Below, one piece after another: positions 18,051-29,739 of a stretch of DNA of 34,916 bases. The DNA comes from Lingula anatina. Its lineage: Eukaryota; Brachiopoda; Lingulata; Lingulida; Lingulidae. The stretch spans positions 277,023-311,938 of the forward strand of contig NW_019775576.1 of assembly GCF_001039355.2 (NCBI RefSeq), written 5' to 3'. The notes under the pieces were generated by a model that saw only the letters and a list, made by a program, of their open reading frames with translations, ran no database searches and was not told the origin of the DNA. The stretch's first letter is position 1. Each line of letters starts with the position of its first letter. The position numbers and the translations under genes were made by a program.

Positions 18051-18350
18051 GAAAACCCGGGCAGATGGAGCTCGTTAGCGGACAGCAATCGTCTAAGGGA
18101 AGGAAAACCCCGACAGAAAACCCGGGCAGATGGAGCTCGTTAGCGAACAGCAATCGTCTAAGGGAAGGAAAACCCCGACAGAAAACCCGGGCAGATGGAG
18201 CTCGTTAGCGGACAGCAATCGTCTAAGGGAAGGAAAACCCCGACAGAAAACCCGGGCAGATGGAGCTCGTTAGCGGACAGCAATCGTCTAAGGGAAGGAA
18301 AACCCTGACAGAAAACCTGGGCAGATGGAGCTCGTTATCAGGTGGCAATC
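18051..18350. repeat. 65-bp minisatellite, at least 4.5 units
   Basis: Units start at 18051, 18116, 18181, 18246 and 18311, each opening GAAAACCCGGGCAGATGGAG or a one-base variant. The first four are almost identical; the fifth decays after about 40 bases. The unit contains AGCTCGTTAGCGGACAGC and ACCCCGACA and is much richer in GC than its surroundings. The length is not a multiple of three and frames meet stops, so coding is unlikely. The array abuts the gap and may extend through it. Confidence 0.95.
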
Positions 18351-19084
18351 CTGTGGTTGCATCTAGTAGCAAGGTTTTACCTTGAAAAAAAAAAGACCTT
18401 TTCCACTATAACAAACAGAAATAAATTAACCATTGAGAAAAGAGTTTTTTAAAAAAGCAGAGTTGACGGAAAATGACTTGTTCTAGATAATGACAAAATG
18501 ATTTCGTCTGAAGATTTAAGGTTTAAGAAAGCAAAGTGGGCCGTACCTGCATCTTGGGAGACATTTGTTTAGCATCAGAGAGAATAGGATTAGTTGTAGG
18601 CAGCAAAGGAACAGAAGAACAGGTGACACGTGTGTTGTGTGATTTCAATTGCATTAATGTGATGCGTTTTGATAGTCACGCAACTGAATTTAATTGCATA
18701 CATGTGGTAGCCTGGCATCCGTTGCTTGTTTCTGAATGACAATTACTTGACTTTGGACACATCGGAGTCGAAGATCCAAGATTATAGTGTATTTGTTTTC
18801 AAAGCGAACTTTGATATATTTCATTTTACTGCAATTAGTCTAGTATGTATTAAACGCATAAGTCTAATGAAATACTGAAGAGATACAACATAATTTGCTC
18901 ATGTTGAAAAAGTGTGAGATGATATATCTCAGAGCCTTCTATTAAGTATTTAAAAAAAGAAATCTGTACTATTAACAGTACATATTTACTTTATTTATTA
19001 ATTTATTTATTTATTTATTACTGTAGATGGACTAGTACCAATATGCCTGACAATATTAGAAATTAACGCGGTGTGTTACTTTTA
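18351..19084. other. Intergenic, no gene recognised
   Basis: AT-rich sequence with a TTTA-type simple repeat at about 18990-19020. There are no exons with paired splice signals and no recognised repeat. The missing 3' exons of the kinase gene are not evident here. Confidence 0.45.
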
Positions 19085-20471
19085 CACACACTGGACAAAA
19101 GAAGTGTCACCCCCTAACTCAGAGTAATAAAAGTAGGCAGATCTTGGGTACTTATAATGCCTGGTCTACTTATAATGTGACTAATGAGTATAAAACCGCT
19201 TTACCATGGAATTGTATTGTTGGTCTTGTACATGTACAGCAAATGTTATTCCTGTCTTCCTCCAATATGGTAAGATACAGGCAATTATCTAACGGTTACA
19301 GGTGCAAGTTATTAACCTGAAGAGGCGGAATATAAGCAATGTCAGAATATCGATACAATTGAATTGTTCAGTCAGAACCGTGCAGAGGGTCTGGTCTCGG
19401 TATAGAAACACTGGATCAAGAGACAAATTGCCTCTGATGGGTCGTCCAAGAAAAAATACTGGCCGTGAAGACCGACGACTGATTTTGATGTCCAGGTTGT
19501 CAAAGTTCGACACTGCTTGTCAGTTGACAACACAGTGGAACAATTTCACACCTAAGAATGTGTCTGTGAAATTTTCTAGGCGTCGGTTACATGCTCAGAG
19601 AGTGTACAGCAGGGTAGCAAGACTGAAACCTCTTATATCGTTACAAAACAGGCAACGTAGAGTAAACTAGGGTCAACAGGATCTGGAACTGGACAGTTCA
19701 TGACAATTGGTCTTATATATTTTTTCTGATGAGTGTCGCTTTGGTCTGACCTCTGATGACAAACGGGTACTATGCTGGCAAACTGCTGGTAAAGCATTTG
19801 AACCACATGCAATGAATCTTCGAACCCGGAGCAGCATATTCATCATTGTGTGGGGCTGCATCAGCATCCATGGTTTGGGCGAATTGATAGTGGTTAATTG
19901 AAACATGAATCACTGGAAATATATCGATGTTTTGGAGTCAGGCTTGCTACCATCTATTACTAACATGTTTGGTGACAGGAATTATCCATTTTTTCACCAG
20001 GATGACAATGCTCCTTGTCACAGGCCCAGAGCAGTTGATGATTAGTTTGACCAACAGGACATTCGCAGGGTGATGTGGCCTGCCCAGAGTCCGGGTGCAA
20101 ACATAATAGAAAATGTGTGGAATGATATGTCAAAACTTTTTACAAATGCCCATCTAACCAGCAGAGAAACTCTGTTATATTCAGTGTTTCATGCTTGGGC
20201 CAGCATAAGCTCTGAACGCATCAGACAATTATATGAAACCTTGCTTCGTAGACTGGCACCTATTATTAGGTCACGTGGCTATGCCACTAAGTACTAATTT
20301 TGGACTTAAAACTGCATATTTTGGTAGAATGTATATTTTGTTCTCATTTTGTGATTTTTTTGTGAAATTTGATGTTAATAAAATGATACCAGGAGCATAT
20401 CATTCCACAGTCATCTATCTCCCCCATAGTATTGGCTCAGTAGGGGTGACACTTCTTTTGTCCAGTGTGTG
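19085..20471 (+). mobile_element. Tc1/mariner-family transposon, 1387 bp
   Basis: Inverted ends start CACACACTGGACAAAAGAAG and continue GTGTCACCCC, about 29 bp and identical at both ends. A TA dinucleotide flanks each side (19083-19084 and 20472-20473), the target duplication expected for Tc1/mariner. The interior encodes a recognisable but broken DD34E transposase. Confidence 0.95.
19267..20297 (+). pseudogene. Tc1-like DD34E transposase, inactivated
   Basis: A start-like ATG at 19267 opens about eight to ten residues typical of Tc1 N-termini. A frameshift near 19290 is then needed to enter the main frame. From 19302 to 20297 everything stays in one frame, interrupted by stops at 19668-19670, 19701-19703, 19899-19901 and 20043-20045. 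The N-terminal part holds a helix-turn-helix region and a GRPRK AT-hook-like element. Catalytic residues are the D in FSDECRFG, the second D in QDDNAPCH and the E in SPGANIIEN, with 34 residues between the last two. The frame ends at a TAA at 20295-20297. Confidence 0.93.
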
Positions 20472-20473
20472 TA

Positions 20474-21200
20474 CATTAGGGTTCACATGGTTAACCCTGT
20501 TTATGATAAATATGTTTATGTTGACACATCGTATATTTATCTGACCTAGACACAGGTTTGTTTATGATAGACGATAAACGTTTACAGTTTTGCCCATATT
20601 GAGTTGGGCATATTTCGATGCTGTAGGAGAATTCATTCGAAGGCTGGTGGCATGAAACGAAAAACACGGGGATAGGCCTATATTATTTCCAGTAAGGAAA
20701 CATAACCTGCAAAGGCAAGAAAAGAGGGTGATTATCCCCGTCCTTAGCTTCCATACAATGTACTTTCGTCGCTATCCCAGCAGACATACAACAGTGTTAG
20801 CTGTTATTTTCCTAAAACAAACATTGAATCATCGTTGGATTCTTTTTTGTATAAATATAATGCAATTCATGTTTGATTTTGAAAATAATATGCATATGAC
20901 AGTGAATTTGCAAGTAAAACATAACTGTCTCTAGACCTACTGTTGTCATTATACTAAAAATGCTATTTTACACAATAAAAATGTTATTGCGTGTTCTAAC
21001 AGCTGGTAGTTCTCTTTCCTGATAAGCCATGCAAATATTCAGTTTTTCCATTCTAATAAATGCAGCAGAATCACAGTGAACGAATCATTCGCCCGTCTAT
21101 ATAGAAGTAAAAAAATTAATTGCGCACTGTAGTCCGATACGCCTGCACTATCTCACGTGGTTCCGTAATAGCCGTTACAATGGTGAGTTCAGAGCCCAAT
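20474..21200. other. Intergenic spacer upstream of the SLC15 pair
   Basis: No gene recognised. CACGTG-type E-boxes occur near 21155 and at 21209-21214, towards the candidate core promoter. Confidence 0.4.
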
Positions 21201-21340
21201 GCATTGTCCACGTGATTTATAAATAGCGTGCGAACTTCCCAGCTGCGGTCAGCGTTGAATGTTATAGTCATTGAATTACGCGCAAGTTTACGGGATGGTC
21301 AATGTCTTTTAAAAATCTTCATATCATGCTTGTAAGTACT
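21201..21340 (+). promoter_or_regulatory. Candidate core promoter and 5' UTR exon of first SLC15 gene
   Basis: CACGTG (21209-21214) is followed by TATAAATA (21218-21225). About 100 bp downstream there is a strong donor, CTT followed by GTAAGTACTG at about 21330. This would fit a non-coding first exon spliced to the ATG-bearing exon, but no acceptor upstream of 21757 stands out. Confidence 0.35.
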
Positions 21341-21756
21341 GCATCCGATACAAAATAAAATTGATGTATTATGAGAAAAATCAACTATTTTTGCCAAGTG
21401 ACGAAGCAACGTACAGTACTTAAAACTGTCTTATTAATTTTCCCTGTCAAATTAAATTAAATTAAAATTGAAAAATAAATAAATATTTTCACTTCAAAGC
21501 CAAATAAATAGTTCGCCTTCTGTGTCATATGACCTGCAGTAATATACAAATTGTTCTGGTACACCTACGCGTAGTATACCTCTACGTTCTATTTATGGCA
21601 AAGTTTTTCCGCATTAATGAATAACCGCAAGTAGGTCAACGCGCAGTCGAGGCGGATCTTCATATAGTATACTCCTGTTGAGAAGAGAACATGTGAGATG
21701 TAAGAGCCAGTGAATTGGTGTTATACCTAACGCTGAAGCGGTATTAAACGGGGAAC

Positions 21757-22161
21757 ATGGCTACTGCTAATCTTAACGAGAACTCCCCACTCATCAACGT
21801 AGCAGGAGTTATCGCCAGAGACAATGAACAACGTCTCTCGTGTCGCACGCCGGCAGGCAAAGGAGTGCTATGCGTTTTGCTGGTGGTTTTCTTTGAGAGA
21901 TTGGCGTATTATTCCATTACGATAAACTTGGTATCTTTTAGTGACAAGCTCTTTAAAGACATTGGCGTTCAGGGACTTACGGTTAATCTATTGTTTCAAG
22001 GTAAGGACAAGTAGTTCCATCCCGTAGTTCTAGTCGAATTGCTGTGGAGTCCAGTCAGTGATTCAGATAGAGAAAAACAATGGCATATTTTATCCTTCTG
22101 CCCCCCCCCCCCCCCAGATCTGTTTTCTGACACGTCCAATGATTGAGAAGCTATTGGAATG

Positions 22162-22209
<48 letters not shown>

Positions 22210-23226
22210 TGGATGGGGGGGGGGGGGGAGTCCTTTAGCCACAGACTGCACAATAAAGATATTCCAATTTAGCACATTATGTAGCCTGTAAATATTGATT
22301 ATTACGTAGGAGATGCCATCTCTCGTTTACGTTGAGTCAGCCTGGCTGGAGGGGATATTTAATGTCTCACCTTGAGGATACCTGGGATGCAATGGTGCGA
22401 CTTAAGCCACCCTTAAGTCCACAACACCCACACCTGTGTGGGCAGTAATTTGGCAGCAGCTTCATAGAGCGCTGCTAGTTGTATTGTGGGCGAAACACAG
22501 CGGAATCAATGACGAGGCATTTTCGTACTAGTTAACACCAGCTCTCTGCTTTCACTTTTGCGGCCTACTTTCATCAAAAGTCGCGCAAGGTGTTAAACCT
22601 TTAAATAGAAGATCTTATATTTCTTGGAGATTTAAACATGTTTTTTTTTTGTCGTCAGAGACCTAAGGCCAGAAATAATAAAAAAAAAAAATTGGGGGTG
22701 GGGTGGAGAGGATGGAGCAGTTTTTAATTTTTTAGCTACTCTCATAGTGGAGAAGGGGAATTTGATTCTCAAATCTAGCTGTAAGAAAATCTGAGCTCGA
22801 AAACGATTAAAAGTCTTTTTTTTTTCGAAATTTTCTCAACAGTTTTTAATAGGATATCATCGTGTTTATAAAGGAATTGCTGGAATTAAAAAAAGCTATA
22901 TTTTATCTCTGCATATAATGGTCTAACACGCATTGTAAACCTGTAGATGAGAATGGCGTTAAGACGCATAGCTCATCCATTTTCTAGAAAATATTGTTAT
23001 GATGTTTTTTAGGTACAGCATTCTTCTTGCCTTTGGTGGCAGGAATAATCGCAGACACCCTCCTAGGGAAAAAGAAGATTTTGGCTAGCTTCTTTCCTAT
23101 TTATATATTAGGTAATGCAAAAAAAAAAAAAAAAAAAAAAAAACAAAACAAAACAAAAAACCAAAAAATGACGTATAAGTAGGCCTAGTATTTTAAAGAC
23201 TCAGTTTGTACTTTAAAGAAATGCAC

Positions 23227-23285
<59 letters not shown>

Positions 23286-26200
23286 TGAATTATTCATTTT
23301 ATCATCTCTAAGAATGTTCCTTTTAAACAATGCTACCCCTCATCCAATAAGCTGATCACAGACGAATACATATATTTTAGGCTCTCTCCTTTTTACCATA
23401 TCTGGAGTCAGTGGCGTTGTGCAGGTAAGAGAATTGCGGAGTTGCTGATGCAATAGAAATTTTTTGACGGAAACTCTATCTGTCTGTCTTTGTCTGTGTG
23501 CGGCATGCGAACGCGCGCATGTTTGATTGTAGACTTTTAATACTTATAATAGAACTGTAATTATGGTTTGTTTTTATTCAACCTTATTACTTTCTGTCTC
23601 ACACAATCCATTATTAGTTGCACACGGCTAGTTAGTTATTTTACTGTAATTTTATAGATTTTGGATTTTATATTAAACGATTTCTTTATCATTGATTTTA
23701 ATTATTTAAATTTAATGAAAATTAACCAACTTACTGTCTGACTAGTTATTTCTTTGTATTATTCATTGGAATACTTCATTATTTGATGTTCATTAATTAC
23801 AACAAGAAATTGGCATAAACATATTTCAGGAAGCGAAAGTGATACTTTTCGTAGCTGGTCTAAGCCTTTGTACAGTCGGAGCAGCAGGGGTTCGTGCTTG
23901 TCTCACTCCTTACGGAGCAGATCAAATTGAAACAAAAGACTCCCAAAGATCTTTCTTTCATTGGTAAGTTTAAAATGTGTTATTCCATTTATGTTCAACC
24001 TTTTCGTGTTTTCGGGAGAATGTGCACATTTATTTATGTGCGTGTGAGAGTGCGTGTGTTGGTGTGCACGGCCGTGCGTGAGTACTGGTGCGTACGTGCA
24101 TGCGTGTGCGTGTGTGAAGGGGTGGTCTGAGATATACACATGTATGACATAAAAAGCAAACGTTAAAGCAAAGGGCTTTGATACAAAATAATTCAAACCC
24201 GGGAATCAAGGCTTCGTTCACATGGAATGTTTATTTTCTAAAAATCTATTTTCTATTCGCGGTATCGTATGATCACGGTCTGTGCCCTGAATATCCCGCC
24301 CCTAATTACTGGCAGCGCGAGCCAGTTACTTATAGTAACTTATAGTNTATGATCACGGTCTGTGCCCTGAATATCCCGCCCCTAATTACTGGCAGCGCGA
24401 GCCAGTTACTTATAGTAACTTATAGTAACTGGCTCGCGCTGCCAGTAATTACGCCGCGGGATATTCAGGGAACAGACCGTGATCACAAGATATACCGCGA
24501 ATAGAAAATATATTTTTAGAAAATAGACTTTCCATGTGAACGAAGCCCAAGACACGCCTGGTTAAACATTCAATCGCTTTAGATTTTATTTACTAGTTTA
24601 AACAGTATATGTAGGGCCTATCTTGTTGCAATCTGAAAATTGATAAAGATGAAGTTATAACGAAGTCAAACATTTCTGACGAGGAGTTCTGAGTCAACAG
24701 GTTGTCAAAATAGGAAATTTAGGGAAAAGTCTCAAAACCGCCATCAGCCCCTCCCCCCATTCATCCCAGGTCTTCGCCCTCCCAAGCAGAATAAAAACCA
24801 GACAAAGTTAAGTAATTTCCATACCTCCTATATTATAACAAATGTGTCCTTATGTACTGTTTATGTCATAGTTTTGCCCCCCCCCCCCCCCCTCTCCTCA
24901 TCCCTCAACCCACCACTGCTGTACACATCCGATCAAAACTTTCATTATCTTGAGTACGACAATAGTCAATATACTGGGTACTTCTTACAGTGTAAACAGT
25001 AACCAGATAAGATTGGAAATGTACTGTGCTATCAATATATTGGCTGTACTTTAATACTCTTGGCGCATGGTTCAAATTGTACGACGGTTTTCGTGGTCGT
25101 CCGACGGGGTTATATCTAGGAAGGTGTCAATGCAGATAATGAATGTGTGGCATGTCAGTGCATGATACATTGTGCACTACATAATCATTTGTCTTGATGC
25201 AGTAAGACTATCACATTGTTATCTTATATCCTTATGTCAAAAGTGGGGATCTGACGAAGTCCGGAATAGGCAATATATAGAAACAGACGTTTTGAACGCG
25301 AATGACGTTGAGGTTGCAGTGGGCAGGCATTACTCTTCAATGGATCTTCCCGGAGACTTTATTTACTCTAAAATAAATTATGAACAAGAATTCACGAGAC
25401 AATAAATAAACGGGTGTGATAATATGAAAAATGACAGTTATTAGGATTATGTATTTATTTATTTTAATTCCAATAGTTTTTCTTCATCAGTGCGAAAGAC
25501 AACCAGTGATTTTCAACTTTAAGGGGCAGCATTCTATTGAGCTCATAACTTGTTAAATTATAAAAGGAAATAATTACATATGATACTCATAAATCACAGT
25601 CATCTCCATGCTAATAGCTCAAAGTTTGTGTTTCAATGTCCATTCATCATAAAACTAATCTTTATAACTAGCTCTTTATTTTGATTGCAATTGTAGAATC
25701 CCTAAATCACCATCTAAGTAATTGCAGTACTCTAGGGGCGAATTCCCATAGATTTTAGATCGATCTACCCCCGTGGGGAGTCCCACTAGATTACTGTCAG
25801 ATAATCCGGCTTAAATGTTCGTCCCGCCTACTACAAGCTGTAAGGGGGTAATTAATTTTCGTGCCCGCTCGACTGACAGCTATTTAGCGTGAACCCCTAA
25901 GGAGTTAGGTCGATCTAGTTGGATCGATCTAATCTCTGGGAATGGGGTCTAGTAGACATAGTGCCAAGTTACATAAGCATTTAAAAAGACAGGCTGTATT
26001 TTCTACAATAAATTGAGTAATTTTAAACAAAAATACTTTTAAATGTTTAAAAGACTTAAGCATGCAATTTGACTATCAACGTACCTTTATAATCAATTCT
26101 CCGATGACAAACACTGTGTTATCGACGTTCTTTTACGACGTTTTTATGCGGTTTTGCCTGGGAAGTGATAAAAGGTTTATCATTTTTTTTCTATATGTCT

Positions 26201-26757
26201 TTGAAGCCAGCCTTTTCACTTTTGTTGATGATAAGATGCTCAGGTTAATAAAATATTTTTACTATCGAGTTATATTATATTGAATATGTCTTTGTTGCTT
26301 TTCAGGTCTTATTTCGTGATAAATGTTAGTAGCCTTATTGCGGTCACTGGTATTAATTACATTGAGCTGGAAGAAGGCTACTGGTCCGGTTACGTTGTTG
26401 CCCCGTGTTCGCTTCTATGCGCACTGGTATTTTTCCACGTTGGCAATCGTTGGTGCCGAGAGACGGAACAGCCAAGTATATAAATCTAATTATATACAAA
26501 TTTATTTTAATTGATTTACGTCTGTAAAGCAATTGATTATACCTTGCATTTGAATACGATTTTTTTGACGTTTGAAGAAACATTCATACATTCACACGTC
26601 TGTTCTATCGGGTGTTGGCTGATTCATTCATATAATCTGCCACAAGGCGCTTCCAAACAAAACAAATTCATAGGCAAATAAGTAAATGGCATCATCAAAT
26701 AGTTTTTTTTTAACTAATGAATTTTTTCAAATTAGTTTTCATAAGTTATGCGTATTA

Positions 26758-26831
<74 letters not shown>

Positions 26832-29736
26832 CTATAAAAAGTTTATTATTTTGCTTTGTTTTGAAAGGTTATTTGCTCTTTGTCGCCGTGAAGCACCTGA
26901 CAGGGCAAGCGAAACGCGGCAATACACACCAGTTACCTGAAAGAAACAGATTGGCCGTGGATCCAAACGATGCCAAAGCGTTCGCTAACGTCCTGGTGTG
27001 CATTTCAACTTTATTGGGTTTTAGTGTTGTTTATTCTGCGGTGAGTCGAAAGTGAGGGTAAATCAAGTGAGGGAAAATAAAGGTGAAAATTAAGGCATCG
27101 ATTTACTCTCTGGAATAGGTTTACTTCCAAAGTCCTTGGGTTGCATTCAGAACAGATCATCCTCGGATGTACTTGTCTACAGGTCAAATATGGCGAACCC
27201 TACATGAAAGCAAGACCTCGTAATCCGTTAATCGCCTCACCGCGTCCACACGGATTAAATTTCGGCATCGAGGTTTAACTGCTAGGCCCCTGCAGAGAAG
27301 GCGCTTGTGGAGGCGGGGAGATTATTAAGGGATTAGGCGGTCTTGCTTTCATGTATGGTCCGCCATATTTGATCCCCGGACCAGTAGATCCGAGGATCAT
27401 CTGTTGTGAATGCGACCCATGTAATCAGGTCTTGATTAAAACGTACTTAACGCGCTATGTTCTCACGTAGAAAGCGACAGAACTGGTATAAACAGTCCGT
27501 TCAAAGTTTTTCCTTACTGGTTAAACCCCGGAGGTAGGCCTATTAAATATGTCTTGTAATAAGTTACTGTAAACACGCAATTACTACGATGGTTTCTTCA
27601 AAACAACAACCAAGACCAGTATAACATGTTAGTCTAATGAATTATGAATACATTCAACGGCAAGAGGCGACATACAGATAACTCTGATCTTATCATTTCC
27701 AAAATATTTTTAGTCATTTAGTCAAAAAGCAATATGTAAACATGTATGTGCATATTATTTATTTATTTTAATCTATTTATCTATTTATTTATCTATTTAT
27801 TTTAGTACCAAACTGTCTATACTCTTCAAGGAGAACACATGAACGCAACAGTTATAGGAGGAAAGGAAATCACGTCGTCCTCCTTGTCGGCATTTGACAA
27901 CGCTGTTATTTTACTTATAATACCCATTGTGGACAGAGTTGTCTGGCCGTGCTTGATGTCAAGGGGAATACGGGTTTCTTATCTTCATAGAATAGGTAAG
28001 CGTGGCCTGTAATATTTCTTGGTCTTATTATTTATTTATTTATTTATTTCAATTTTTACTGGTTTATGCATTGTTTTCAATCTTGGTGATCTCCTAAAAT
28101 CTATAAAGCTCTAATTGTTCGGCATGCTGTTTGACACGGCACAAGTTTTATTGTTCTATATCCTGAAAACAAATAACCAAACGGTAGTGGTGGTGGGATG
28201 ATGTAGATGTTGGGGACATCTCCTTTCAACTGTTAGTTAATTAAATTTACACAAAAAGGCCCTTCAAGAAGCAAATCAATCCTTTTTCAACATTCTCTTT
28301 ACTATATCTGTAACTTGCAGTAAAATTGTTACTTTATTATTGTGCCACAAATGTTTTTATTTTTCTCTAGGTTTTGGCATATTGTGCGGTATTTTGTCTG
28401 TGTTAGCAGCACTTCTGGTGGAACATTACCGCCACACCGGACTAAGTATCATGGCCCAGGTGCCGCAGTACGTTCTTATGGGTCTTGGAGAGATACTTGC
28501 CTTCATACCTTGTAAGCAAGAAAGTTTTATACTTGGATACCTTTTAAACTTAAAAATGAGAAAAGTGTGTTTTGCTTAATGCCATATTTTCTCCGTCTCG
28601 GCCAAAAATCTCATATTTCAGTACATAAACTAATGCTCAATAGATTACTATATTATACTGTGTATAAAGTATAAATGAATAGAATTAAAGAGTCGAAAAA
28701 GTGCAAATGAAGTATGTATGCTGTAATATACTAGTAAATATCAAAAGTAACAAACAGAATAGTGTTCACAGTCTAAAGTAACAAAAATTACACAATAACA
28801 AAAATTACACAATTTTGAGGTATTGACAGTATTAGTAATTATCAGTCTTCAAAAATGCCAGTAAATCGCGATTATACCTACGAGGAATTAAGTGTACATT
28901 GCTTTACAATCGGCGTGTGTTTTATTTGTTTATTTTGCTAATCTTTAGGCTATGAAATGGCATACATAGAGTCACCAGCGTTTACCAAATCCACGACTAT
29001 GGGGCTCGTCTGGACTACGAGCGGGATAGGATTTTACATATCTGCATTTGTTATAAATTTAGTAGAAGAAAGTCAAAGTAAGTACCTACACTTTTTAAAG
29101 ATGTATTCTTTCATATTTTCATGCTTGTCTGGCGTTTTTCTTTTTTCCTTTAATTTAATTAAAATTAAACCGTTATCCTCTCTGTCCCGTTTATTTCGAA
29201 TATGTTCCATTTCAATACGATTCCCAATAAAAGCGGCACTACGCTTTAATTCCTCCTTTTAAATATGCGCTCCACTCTCTTCTGCTCTACTTTTCTCTGC
29301 TCTACGCTTGTACTCTGTGCCTTTCTCTATGCAGCACTTGGTTTTACAGCCTGGCACACTTCTCTGCTTAAGTTCACTCTAGTTCTCCACTGTTATTTCC
29401 CCATACCCAACAGTTTAGTTTTCGTTCTTTCTGTTCCATTCCGTTCCGATAAGTAATAATGTTAGGGTATAAACCAGTCAAATTGGCTATCAGTTCGTTT
29501 GTATCATTTGAAACGCAATGCAATTCCAATTATTGGCGTGTTCATTACATTAAACAGATATTGAATTGGTTTCAGATTGGTTCCCGATGAATGACGAAGA
29601 CCCAAAATTATCGTATCCGTTCCTGATTTTGGAAGCCGTGGTGGTCGTATTCTTTATTTTATATCTGATCGTAGCTTGCACGCGGAAACCCAAAAATGGG
29701 GAAAATCGGGGAAATGGAAGGCACGAAATCGTGTGA
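21757..29736 (+). CDS. SLC15/POT-family transporter A, SLC15A4 (PHT1)-like
   Basis: Ten coding exons: 21757-22000, 23013-23111, 23381-23424, 23830-23963, 26306-26475, 26868-27040, 27806-27995, 28371-28511, 28949-29077 and 29576-29736. They total 1485 nt (494 aa) with all phases consistent and GT-AG introns. POT transporters move di/tripeptides or histidine with protons; the PHT branch works in lysosomes and endosomes. Family marks include FFERLAYY in TM1 (residues 45-52), the TM2 loop FLPLVAGIIADTLLGKKK, TPYGADQ (155-161), the signature FFHWSYFVINVSSL, YQTVYTLQ, and QVPQYVLMGLGEILA near the C-terminus. The N-terminal ENSPLI (8-13) is an acidic dileucine sorting motif like that of human SLC15A4. 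The first Glu of ExxER is Val44. Human SLC15A4 is 577 aa, so the loops are shorter here. An NAT glycosylation sequon lies in a loop of exon 7. A paralog follows in tandem. Confidence 0.92.
22088..22230. repeat. Poly-C, (TG)n and poly-G cluster
   Basis: A C tract of about 16 bases (about 22099-22115), about 22 TG units (22163-22207) and a poly-G run (about 22214-22229) lie in intron 1 of transporter A. They create false His/Thr-rich frames. Confidence 0.95.
23118..23283. repeat. Poly-A, (CT)n and (CA)n microsatellites
   Basis: An A-rich tract just after the donor of exon 2, then about 13 CT and 15 CA units at 23227-23283, in intron 2 of transporter A. A GT-rich stretch at about 24030-24120 in intron 4 is similar low-complexity sequence. 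Confidence 0.9.
24210..24547. mobile_element. Long-armed foldback MITE with internal duplication
   Basis: Ends are GGCTTCGTTCACATGGAA and its reverse complement TTCCATGTGAACGAAGCC. The arms extend inward for over 130 bp with few mismatches and contain GATCACGGTCTGT and GGCAGCGCGAGCCAGTTACT. A segment of about 76 bases occurs twice with an 80-base offset (24271-24346 and 24351-24426), separated by an n. That n and repeat at the hairpin centre are probably assembly trouble. It lies in intron 4 of transporter A and has no coding capacity. Confidence 0.85.
25735..25947. mobile_element. Foldback MITE, distant relative of the RNMT-region family
   Basis: Inverted arms start GGGGCGAATTCCCATAGA on the left and CCCCATTCCCAGAGATTAG read from the right. 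Both carry GATCGATCTA. TCTA flanks both sides (25731-25734 and 25948-25951). It shares terminal ATTCCCAT and GATCGATC with 11541-11794 but has a different interior. Located in intron 4 of transporter A. Confidence 0.7.
26761..26829. repeat. (TA)n microsatellite, about 34 units
   Basis: An uninterrupted TA run in intron 5 of transporter A that ends 38 bp before the exon 6 acceptor at 26866-26867. Confidence 0.98.
27138..27418. mobile_element. 281-bp foldback MITE in intron 6 of transporter A
   Basis: It starts GGGTTGCATTCAGAACAGAT and ends with the near reverse complement. Arms of about 110 bp share ATCCTCGGAT, TCAAATATGGCG, TACATGAAAGCAAGACC and TAATCC blocks. There is no coding capacity and no clear target duplication. 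Confidence 0.8.
27750..27805. repeat. TTTA/TCTA-type simple repeat at a splice acceptor
   Basis: Tetranucleotide repeats run directly into the acceptor TTTTAG at 27805, so the microsatellite itself supplies the polypyrimidine tract of intron 6. Confidence 0.85.
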
Positions 29737-29739
29737 CAG

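Noticed and set aside
17763-18153. Long frames spanning the n run on both strands
   Set aside because: They are open only because n codons are not stops. Only the part before 17882 belongs to a supported exon.
18051-18350. Possible CRISPR array or coding tandem repeat
   Set aside because: Units are contiguous with no unique spacers, the genome is animal, and the 65-bp period shifts frame and meets stops.
21996-22275. Pro/His/Thr-rich minus-strand frames
   Set aside because: Translations of TG and G/C homopolymer repeats in intron 1 of transporter A.
22300-22560. GC-richer stretch considered as a tRNA-derived SINE
   Set aside because: No convincing A and B boxes, no A-rich tail and no flanking duplication.
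23894-24221. Arg/Val-rich and His/Thr-rich frames
   Set aside because: Products of GT-rich low-complexity sequence in an intron; the plus frame merely extends transporter A exon 4 past its donor.
29100-29456. Pyrimidine-rich frames with weak CTCTGCTCTAC-type repetition
   Set aside because: Intron 9 sequence of transporter A; no splice pairing or similarity, biased composition.
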